A stretch of DNA of 14,770 nt. Source: Candidatus Kaiserbacteria bacterium CG_4_10_14_0_2_um_filter_50_16. Lineage in GTDB: Bacteria > Patescibacteriota > Minisyncoccia > Phycocordibacterales > Phycocordibacteraceae. The translations under genes and the position numbers were made by a program. The stretch covers positions 1 through 14,770 of the forward strand of contig PFPP01000004.1 in NCBI GenBank assembly GCA_002793115.1. Reading direction: 5' to 3'. Position 1 is the stretch's first letter. Every line of letters starts with the position of its first letter. Below, piece after piece: positions 1-5,257 of this stretch. The notes beneath the pieces were generated by a model. It was not told where the DNA came from. It was given only the letters and a program-made list of their open reading frames with translations, and did not search any database.

Positions 1-28
1 TTTATATGCGAAGTGTTTTCTTATAATA

Positions 29-62
29 TACATAATATTGTCTGCTAGACGAATATTGTGTA
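29..62. repeat. Imperfect inverted repeat
   Basis: Arms TACATAATATTGTCT (29-43) and AGACGAATATTGTGTA (47-62) are reverse complements except for one extra base and one mismatch, around a 3-nt centre. The site is AT-rich with no T-tract, so it is not an obvious intrinsic terminator. It lies just upstream of the decayed recombinase, so a former recombinase binding or crossover site is possible, but this is inference. Confidence 0.45.
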
Positions 63-87
63 TGATTAAATAATAGCAAGTATCAAT

Positions 88-345
88 ATGGATGTCTATC
101 TTAAGAAACTGAAAGATGAGTTACGTTTTTTGATTTAGTGGACATTGATTTTATAAAACAATATTTATTATCTAAAATAGATGCAGGAATGTCTTCACAG
201 ATTGTAAATCAGAGCTTGCAAGCAATTAATTTTTGTAGATGTGCGCTATGTGCAAGAACTTTTAGGACATGCCAATATAAGAACGACTCAGATTTATATC
301 AAAGTCACTAATCCAAGTTTAAAAAATATAAAAAGTCCTTTATAA
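88..345 (+). pseudogene. Decayed tyrosine recombinase (XerC/D-type integrase) remnant
   Basis: Three short pieces in two frames resemble successive parts of one tyrosine recombinase. From 88, a short start reads MDVYLKKLKDEL and ends at a TAG at 136. From 132, another frame reads DLVDIDFIKQYLLSKIDAG and continues to QSLQAINFC, like the N-terminal SAM-like core-binding domain. From about 235, a third segment reads VDVRYVQELLGHANIRTTQ and runs to ITNPSLKNIKSP-type residues and a TAA at 343-345; this is the classic C-terminal block that carries LGH and the region of the catalytic Tyr (here in QIYIKVTN). The Arg and Lys boxes between the domains are missing, so there is a large internal deletion plus frameshifts, and the product cannot be active. 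The surrounding DNA is clearly more AT-rich than the rel gene that follows, which fits a relic of a mobile element. Confidence 0.8.
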
Positions 346-346
346 T
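341..346 (+). promoter_or_regulatory. Candidate -10 box for rel
   Basis: A perfect TATAAT lies 14 bases before the rel ATG and overlaps the stop codon of the recombinase remnant. The predicted transcript start is near 353, giving a leader of about 8 nt. No Shine-Dalgarno sequence is present, and the -35 region (near 318-323) is only a weak match. Confidence 0.4.
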
Positions 347-360
347 CCAAAGTACCCTAT

Positions 361-1950
361 ATGACTACCATTAAGGAGATTGTGAGCGAGATGAAGGGAG
401 CGACTCCCGAGGATATTGCATTCGTCGAGAAGGCATATGAATATTCTAAAAAGGCCCATGAGGGCCAGATGCGCTTCTCTGGCGAACCGTATTTCATCCA
501 TCCGGCGGCGACCGCGAAGATTCTCGCCGAATATGGTATGGATGCGACAACAATCGCCGCAGGACTCCTTCATGACACCGTCGAGGACGGAAGAGTGCCG
601 CGCAAAGATGTCGAGAAAGAATTCGGGAAAGAATTGCTTTTCATCATCGACGGCGTAACGAAGCTCGGCACGCACAAGTATCACGGTGCCGAACGCCACG
701 CGGAAAGCCTTCGACGACTCCTTGTGGCGACTGCGAGTGATATACGAGTGCTCATCGTAAAGCTCGCTGACCGCAAGCATAATATGCAAACGCTGGAGTA
801 TGTACCGGAGCACAAGCGCCGCCGCATCGCGCTCGAGACGCTCGAAATCTACGCCCATATTGCCGACCGCCTCGGCATGGGGAAAATGAAACGCATTCTT
901 GAGGATTTGGCATTCCCGTTCGTCGATCCAGATGCCTCTTCGCATGTCGCCGAAGTGCGTAAATTGAAAACAAAAGAAACCGAGATCGGGCTCGCAAAAG
1001 TACAAAAAGAGCTCCAGCGCGAACTTGCAAAGAAAGTAATAACAACTTTCCGCACTGATATACGCATAAAAGGGCTTTGGAGTTTATATCAGAAACTCTT
1101 GAGAAAGAACGACGACATTAGTCTCATTCACGACATTGCCGCACTGCGAGTTATCGTACCAAAAATCGAGGATTGTTACGCCGCACTTGGCGTCGTACAC
1201 GCGCTCTATAAGCCATTGCCTGGCGAATTCAAAGACTATATCGCTTTCCAAAAACCGAACGGATATCAATCGATTCACACGACAGTCGTCACGCCTGAAG
1301 CTGGCATCGTCGAAATCCAGATTCGTACCGAGGAGATGCATCGGCGCGCACAGTTCGGCATTGCTTCGCACATGTCCTATAAACAACTGGGGAAAGGAGT
1401 GGAGAAGCTAGAGAAAGGGGTTCAGAAAAGTAGATTTTCATCGCTCTCTTTTTCCTGGGTTCGCTCGCTCATCCCCTCGCTCATGAAAGTTTCGGGAAAG
1501 GAAGGAGGGGTGAGAGGCGCGACGAAGGTACCCGCGTGGCTCACTGAACTCGCCGAGGCGAACACTGATATCGCCGGCTCTGAAGAATTTGTTGACGGGC
1601 TGAAGGAGGATTTCTTTTCGCACCGTGTGTTCGTCTTTACTCCCAAAGGTGATGTAATTGACCTGCCCGCGGCATCAACACCGATCGATTTCGCCTATGC
1701 GATACACAGCGACCTCGGGAATCATCTCCAGGGAGCAAAAGTGAACGGCAAGCTCGTTTCTTTCGATACAGCGCTCGGCAATGGCGATGTCGTTGAAATA
1801 CTGCGTCGCGACTCTGCACACCCTTCGCCGAAATGGCTTGAAATTGCGCGGACATCGCTTGCGCGCAGACATATTCGCGCGGCACTCGGAATGGCCGAGC
1901 CAGCGAAACCATTACGGCGACGACGCCAGCATCACGCGAATAAAAAATAA
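361..1950 (+). CDS. rel: Bifunctional-type (p)ppGpp synthetase/hydrolase (RelA/SpoT family)
   Basis: This long RSH enzyme makes and degrades the stringent-response alarmone (p)ppGpp in the cytoplasm. It has 529 residues. The HD hydrolase domain spans about 25-180, with metal-site residues H47, H71-D72 (in LLHDTVEDG) and D137 (in KLADRKHNMQ), so it looks hydrolase-competent. The synthetase domain spans about 225-340 and keeps R235/K237, D258 (IHDIAALRV), NGYQSIHT at 300-307 and VEIQIRT at 317-323. The charge motif at 289-292 is EFKD, mixing the RxKD of bifunctional enzymes with the ExDD of synthetase-only RelA. A TGS domain spans about 421-483 (RVFVFTPKGD to NGDVVEI). The protein ends about 45 residues later, so the zinc-finger and ACT/RRM modules of canonical ~700-740 aa enzymes are absent. 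The ATG at 361 is the first in frame and sits just after a TATAAT. The gene is convergent with parB, with a 17-bp gap. Confidence 0.95.
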   Translation: MTTIKEIVSEMKGATPEDIAFVEKAYEYSKKAHEGQMRFSGEPYFIHPAATAKILAEYGMDATTIAAGLLHDTVEDGRVPRKDVEKEFGKELLFIIDGVTKLGTHKYHGAERHAESLRRLLVATASDIRVLIVKLADRKHNMQTLEYVPEHKRRRIALETLEIYAHIADRLGMGKMKRILEDLAFPFVDPDASSHVAEVRKLKTKETEIGLAKVQKELQRELAKKVITTFRTDIRIKGLWSLYQKLLRKNDDISLIHDIAALRVIVPKIEDCYAALGVVHALYKPLPGEFKDYIAFQKPNGYQSIHTTVVTPEAGIVEIQIRTEEMHRRAQFGIASHMSYKQLGKGVEKLEKGVQKSRFSSLSFSWVRSLIPSLMKVSGKEGGVRGATKVPAWLTELAEANTDIAGSEEFVDGLKEDFFSHRVFVFTPKGDVIDLPAASTPIDFAYAIHSDLGNHLQGAKVNGKLVSFDTALGNGDVVEILRRDSAHPSPKWLEIARTSLARRHIRAALGMAEPAKPLRRRRQHHANKK

Positions 1951-1967
1951 AAATCTATCGAATTTTG

Positions 1968-2933
1968 CTAAACGGTAAAACTGCTCACTGAATACAGCTC
2001 ATCATCAGGAGATTCCTCTGGCGCGGCGGGAGGGATGGGATCATCCGTGACTTCTTCTGCAATTTTTTGTTGCGCACCTGGTGCAGTGGCACCATGTCGA
2101 GGATAAAGGGTGTCAACCAACTGTTGCAAGTCGTCAGGCGAAAAGAAATCGATAAGCAGGCGCCCGCCTTCTGCGTTGGTTTCAATGATGACGCGAGTGC
2201 CCAATGTCTCGGTGAGCGATTTTTCTAGCTCGACCATCTCTGGTGTTTTCCTGTGATACTTGCGCACGCGCTCTTGTGCGATGGAGCGCGCGATGCGTTC
2301 GGCGGCGCGGACTGGAAGCCGTTTTAGAATGATTTCTTTAAAAAGAGTTTCGCGTTCCTCCGGACGATCGTTCAGCGCGAGAAGCGGTCGCGCGTGGCCT
2401 TCGTGTATCTCTTTCGTGACAATAGCGTTCTGCATATGTTCAGGAAGAGAAAGGAGGCGAAGACTGTTCGAGACATATTCGCGGCTCTTGCCAATCTTCG
2501 CCGCGGTTTCGGCATGCGAAATGCCGAACTCCTCGATAAGCTTCTGGAGTGCTTTCGCCCGATCGATCGCATTGAGGTCTTCTCGCTGGAGGTTTTCGAT
2601 GATGGCGAACTCAAGTTTGGTGAGATTGCTTTCACCCTGGCGGATAACTACTGGTATTTGTTTGAGGCCAGCGATCCTTGACGCGCGCAATCGTCGTTCG
2701 CCTGCAATGAGTTCATAAACGCTTTCGAGACCTCCATCGGACTTTTCGACGTCTGTGCGGCTAACGACGAGCGGTTGTAGTACGCCATACTGGCGGATAC
2801 TCTCCGCGAGCGATTTCAGCCCTTCCTCACTAAAATCCTTCCGCGGCTGGTACGGATTCGGCGCGATCCGCTCGACGTCGATCCAAAAGACCGAATCGTA
2901 CTTGGTCGGCACGTAACTCGCGTCGTCATTCAT
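1968..2933 (-). CDS. parB: Chromosome-partitioning protein ParB (CTP-dependent clamp, parS-binding)
   Basis: ParB loads at parS sites as a CTP-gated DNA clamp and works with ParA to segregate the chromosome origin. The protein has 321 residues. The N-terminal ParB/Srx domain begins at IAPNPYQPRKDF (24-34). The CTP-binding motif GERRLRA is at 78-84, followed by GLKQIPVVIR. ENLQREDLN (113-121) precedes the KorB-like helix-turn-helix, about 138-165 (AETAAKIGKSREYVSNSLRL). A C-terminal dimerisation segment follows (about 235-275), with a Pro/Glu-rich tail. I chose the ATG at 2933 rather than the longer frame to 3071, because the longer frame runs through tRNA-Leu and gives non-ParB sequence, and because a -10-like TAAAAT ends 7 nt before 2933. 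No parA is present in the window, so parB is not in the usual parAB pair here. Confidence 0.95.
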   Translation of the reverse strand: MNDDASYVPTKYDSVFWIDVERIAPNPYQPRKDFSEEGLKSLAESIRQYGVLQPLVVSRTDVEKSDGGLESVYELIAGERRLRASRIAGLKQIPVVIRQGESNLTKLEFAIIENLQREDLNAIDRAKALQKLIEEFGISHAETAAKIGKSREYVSNSLRLLSLPEHMQNAIVTKEIHEGHARPLLALNDRPEERETLFKEIILKRLPVRAAERIARSIAQERVRKYHRKTPEMVELEKSLTETLGTRVIIETNAEGGRLLIDFFSPDDLQQLVDTLYPRHGATAPGAQQKIAEEVTDDPIPPAAPEESPDDELYSVSSFTV

Positions 2934-2944
2934 GTAAAATATTT

Positions 2945-2956
2945 TAGCATATGCTA
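2945..2956. promoter_or_regulatory. Symmetrical divergent promoter between parB and tRNA-Leu
   Basis: The palindrome TAGCATATGCTA places a TATGCT -10-like hexamer on each strand: 2950-2955 for the tRNA and miaA, and 2951-2946 for parB. The same hexamer appears in other candidate promoters of this window (9983-9988; 12749-12754 on the minus strand). A second option for parB is TAAAAT (2946-2941, minus), seven bases before its ATG. -35 elements are not clear. Confidence 0.45.
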
Positions 2957-2971
2957 TCCTGCAGTCCACTG

Positions 2972-3056
2972 GCCGGGGTGGCGGAATTGGCAGACGCGAT
3001 GGATTCAAGACCCATTGTCGCAAGACATGAGAGTTCGATTCTCTCCCCCGGCACCA
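2972..3056 (+). tRNA. tRNA-Leu (anticodon CAA), CCA encoded
   Basis: The acceptor stem GCCGGGG (2972-2978) pairs with CCCCGGC (3046-3052), followed by discriminator A and an encoded CCA (3054-3056). The D-arm, a long class II variable arm and the T-arm with GTTCGATTC are visible. The anticodon CAA is at 3006-3008 in the loop TTCAAGA. Position 37 is G (3009), and the base next to the loop shows an A31.C39 mismatch (3003/3011). It is the only one of the five tRNAs here whose gene encodes CCA. It is presumably co-transcribed with miaA, whose ATG begins two bases later. Confidence 0.93.
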
Positions 3057-3058
3057 GT

Positions 3059-3925
3059 ATGGAAACACCAATTCTCTGTATAGTCGGGCCGACCGCTTCT
3101 GGCAAATCCTCGCGTGCGGTTGAAGAGGCGCTTGAGCGAAACGGAGAAATTATTTCTGTTGATTCGCGGCAGGTATATCGCGGGCTCGATATCGGCACAG
3201 AGAAGATATCGAAAAAAGACATGCGAGGAGTGCCGCATCACCTTATTGATATTCGCGAAGTGCACGAAACGTATTCTGCAGGAGATTTTGTTAAAGATAC
3301 GACGCGTTTGATACAAGAAATATCTGAATGCGGGAAACTCCCGATTCTAGTCGGTGGGACGCATTTTTATTTTAACGCGCTTTTGCACGGCCTCCCGATG
3401 GGAACAGATGCGAATCCAGCACTTCGCGAAGAGCTTGAAAAGCTCACGACCGAAAAGCTCGTCGCGCAGGTCGCACAACGCGATCCGCGTCGGGCGGCAG
3501 AATTGGATCCACAAAACCGGCGGCGGCTCATCCGCGCTCTTGAAATAATCGACTCTCTCGGCACTGTTCCAATGCGTGATCTTGTGGAAGTCAGACTTAC
3601 ACAGCAACTGTGTAAGTCTGACTTCCATACAGAGTGGATCATTATAGACCCACCACGCGATGAGTTGCGCGCGATGATTAACACGCGGCTTAAAAATGCA
3701 CTCTCTCGCGGACTTGTTGATGAAGTACGTCGCGTACATGAAGAAGTTGATGATACTCGTTTAAACGAACTCGGACTCGAATACAAGATCATCGGTGAAT
3801 TCTTGAGGGGTGAACGCACTGAAGCATCTCTTCTCCCAGCCCTCTCGGCAAAACTCTGGCAGTATGCCCGCCGCCAGAAAGCGTGGATTCGTAAATTAAA
3901 TAATGAGAATATGTATTGTGACTAA
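3059..3925 (+). CDS. miaA: tRNA dimethylallyltransferase MiaA
   Basis: MiaA transfers a dimethylallyl group from DMAPP to N6 of A37 in tRNAs reading UNN codons. The protein has 288 residues. The P-loop GPTASGKS is at 10-17. DSRQVYRGLDIGT (35-47) is the substrate and catalytic signature, with D35 as the expected general base. VGGTHFYFNALLHGL (98-112) matches the usual VGGTGLY...LL.GL. RRRLIRALE is at 154-162, and the C-terminal LGLEYK and RRQKAWIRK segments match the family. The ATG at 3059 begins two bases after the CCA of tRNA-Leu, so it has no ribosome-binding site of its own. A 43-bp palindrome lies within codons 176-190, at the variable linker after RALE, and the linker there is several residues longer than in E. 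coli MiaA. The 3' end overlaps the convergent gene by 4 bp. Confidence 0.95.
   Translation: METPILCIVGPTASGKSSRAVEEALERNGEIISVDSRQVYRGLDIGTEKISKKDMRGVPHHLIDIREVHETYSAGDFVKDTTRLIQEISECGKLPILVGGTHFYFNALLHGLPMGTDANPALREELEKLTTEKLVAQVAQRDPRRAAELDPQNRRRLIRALEIIDSLGTVPMRDLVEVRLTQQLCKSDFHTEWIIIDPPRDELRAMINTRLKNALSRGLVDEVRRVHEEVDDTRLNELGLEYKIIGEFLRGERTEASLLPALSAKLWQYARRQKAWIRKLNNENMYCD
3585..3627. repeat. Perfect 20-bp inverted repeat inside miaA
   Basis: Arms TGGAAGTCAGACTTACACAG (3585-3604) and its exact reverse complement (3608-3627) flank the 3-nt loop CAA. Each arm contains a smaller palindrome, AAGTC-A-GACTT or AAGTC-T-GACTT. The element is in frame and encodes roughly EVRLTQQLCKSDFH. The opposite strand in the matching frame encodes almost the same peptide (EVRLTQLLCKSDFH), as expected for a palindrome that stays open in either orientation. 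Confidence 0.9.
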
Positions 3926-4887
3926 AGATTACAAAATCTGAAAACTGTAATATCCCAATGATCTGATTCTTGTACGTATTGGTTCTTGCATTTATCTAAA
4001 TAAATCGTGTCTTCATTTCGCTTGCCTTCCATAGAAAATTTTTGAATGAATGAGTTGAGTGCTGAATTCATATCGAGATCTACCTTATATCCAGTGCCGT
4101 GAGAATAGTTTCCAGGAGATTTCCCGGAGGCGTGTCCTGCTTCGGAACCACCATTTATTGTTACTGAACAATTGCATTTTCCCTTTATTTCTATGACTTG
4201 ATTTACAGTGGCATCAAGCATTCCGCCTACATTAGTACAACTGTATTTTACGCCATCAATATTGTATGGATTGCATGCTTTGTTATTAATATCTACAAAA
4301 GCATCTACGAACTGCTGCCGAATAGTGTTTTCAGATGGTGGTTCAGTACTAGGTGGAACTACAGTCAAATCACCAGTCGCAGAAGAACCGGATATTAAAC
4401 CTTGATTAAGTTTTTTCATTGCACCTTCTCGAATCAAACAAAAATCCTCGCCTCCGGATGTGATTATGTCTGTCCATGCTTCCAGTTCTGTTTTACCTTC
4501 TTTTGCTTCTGGATTGTAGAGCACTACCATAATCGCATCGACAATCATCCAAGCACCAAGAGCGATAATGATTCCTACAATCGTATTTTTAAGAATCCCT
4601 TTCGCTTTTTCTTTTCCACTTGGATTTACCGGATTCACCACAAATAGGAAACCTGCATACGCGATCATCAGTGGCGCGACAAAGACAATAGCGAGCGTGA
4701 TAAGAAATGCAATTATTCTATTTATAACTAAAATGACCGCCCCCCATCCAGCGGCACATTTGCTTACATCTTTTGGAATGATTGGACCAAAAAACGGTAT
4801 GCTAACACTCCCAGCATATGCAATAGTGGGCAACACTAGCACTACGGTTGTAATGGCAAAAATAAAAAAGAATGTGCGAGAACGCAT
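3922..4887 (-). CDS. Pilin-like membrane protein fused to a C-terminal M15-type zinc peptidase domain
   Basis: The protein has 321 residues from the ATG at 4887. It begins with a signal peptide (SRTFFFIFAITTVVLVLP..AYA, about 3-25). Two hydrophobic helices follow, about 50-85 and 102-124, with the spacing and GAWMIVDAI end typical of the TrbC/VirB2-like pilin proteins common in Parcubacteria. After a Pro/Ser/Thr-rich linker (about 165-187) comes an extracytoplasmic domain with several Cys. It carries HGTGYKVD (H263, D270) and ESDH (E307, H310), matching the HxxGxxxD plus ExxH zinc signature of M15 (VanY/D-Ala-D-Ala carboxypeptidase-like) peptidases. A role in cutting peptidoglycan cross-links or stems near a secretion or pilus apparatus is inferred. 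A longer start at 4932 is possible, but TACACT six bases before 4887 favours the shorter form. The gene is more AT-rich than its neighbours and is convergent with miaA (4-bp overlap). Confidence 0.75.
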   Translation of the reverse strand: MRSRTFFFIFAITTVVLVLPTIAYAGSVSIPFFGPIIPKDVSKCAAGWGAVILVINRIIAFLITLAIVFVAPLMIAYAGFLFVVNPVNPSGKEKAKGILKNTIVGIIIALGAWMIVDAIMVVLYNPEAKEGKTELEAWTDIITSGGEDFCLIREGAMKKLNQGLISGSSATGDLTVVPPSTEPPSENTIRQQFVDAFVDINNKACNPYNIDGVKYSCTNVGGMLDATVNQVIEIKGKCNCSVTINGGSEAGHASGKSPGNYSHGTGYKVDLDMNSALNSFIQKFSMEGKRNEDTIYLDKCKNQYVQESDHWDITVFRFCNL

Positions 4888-4893
4888 ATCTAC

Positions 4894-4899
4894 AGTGTA
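4894..4899 (-). promoter_or_regulatory. Candidate -10 box of the pilin/M15 gene
   Basis: TACACT (minus strand) ends 6 nt before the ATG at 4887, so transcription would start at or within a base or two of the ATG. TCGACC (4923-4918), 18 bp upstream, is a weak -35 candidate. No Shine-Dalgarno sequence is visible. Confidence 0.35.
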
Positions 4900-4961
4900 C
4901 CGCATACAGATATTGATGGTCGACTTTTCCACTACTCATATATCTGCTATCGTTTTCAAAT

Positions 4962-5032
4962 GGGCCTATAGTTTAGCGGTAAAACAGCGGTCTCCAAAAC
5001 CGCCGTCCCAGGTTCGAGTCCTGGTGGGCCCG
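4962..5032 (+). tRNA. tRNA-Trp (anticodon CCA)
   Basis: The acceptor GGGCCTA (4962-4968) pairs with TGGGCCC (5025-5031), with one G-T wobble, and the discriminator is G at 5032. The anticodon stem GCGGT/ACCGC encloses the loop CTCCAAA with anticodon CCA. The T-arm contains GGTTCGAGTCC. The 3' CCA is not encoded (CAA follows), so tRNA nucleotidyltransferase would be needed. Confidence 0.93.
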
Positions 5033-5074
5033 CAATTTAGAACACAGCGGAAAACTGCCGAATGTGGTAAACCT

Positions 5075-5230
5075 CTATTTTTTCGCCTCTTTGAAGATGA
5101 CGCGCGTGCGGAGCGTCGGATCGAATTTGGAGAGTTCGATTTTGCGTTCGACTTTCTTTTTATTCTTGCGTGTCCAGATAATGTGATTTGACTTCGTTGA
5201 TTTTAGCCCGAGCAGGCGATCTTGTGACAT
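5075..5230 (-). CDS. rpmG: 50S ribosomal protein L33
   Basis: This 51-residue, Lys/Arg-rich protein begins MSQDRLLGLK. The stretch HIIWTRKNKKK corresponds to the Y-T-T-x-K-N-K-R motif of L33. KIELSKFDPTLRTRVIFKEAKK matches the typical LELKKYDPxxRKHVxYKE C-terminus. It is a component of the large subunit near the E site. There are no cysteines, so it is the zinc-free C- type. It is the last gene of the likely minus-strand operon, 27 bp after the clpB stop, and ends 42 bp from the opposing tRNA-Trp. Confidence 0.9.
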   Translation of the reverse strand: MSQDRLLGLKSTKSNHIIWTRKNKKKVERKIELSKFDPTLRTRVIFKEAKK

Positions 5231-5257
5231 AGTGTTACTTTAACAGAGACATGCGGT

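Noticed and set aside
1468..1514. Near-inverted repeat CTCATCCCCTC / GAGGGGTGAG in the extra linker of rel
   Set aside because: Arms are 10-11 bp with a bulge and a 26-nt spacer, so it is too weak to group with the clear gene-internal palindromes.
2934..3071. Longer parB start reading through tRNA-Leu
   Set aside because: The added residues are antisense tRNA sequence without ParB similarity; the ATG at 2933 gives a normal N-terminus.
3347..3739. Antisense reading frame opposite miaA
   Set aside because: It shares a peptide with MiaA only because of the palindrome; no start signal or family resemblance.
5033..5074. Possible terminator between tRNA-Trp and rpmG
   Set aside because: CGG and CCG triplets can pair around ACTG-rich DNA, but there is no stable stem with a T-tract in either direction.
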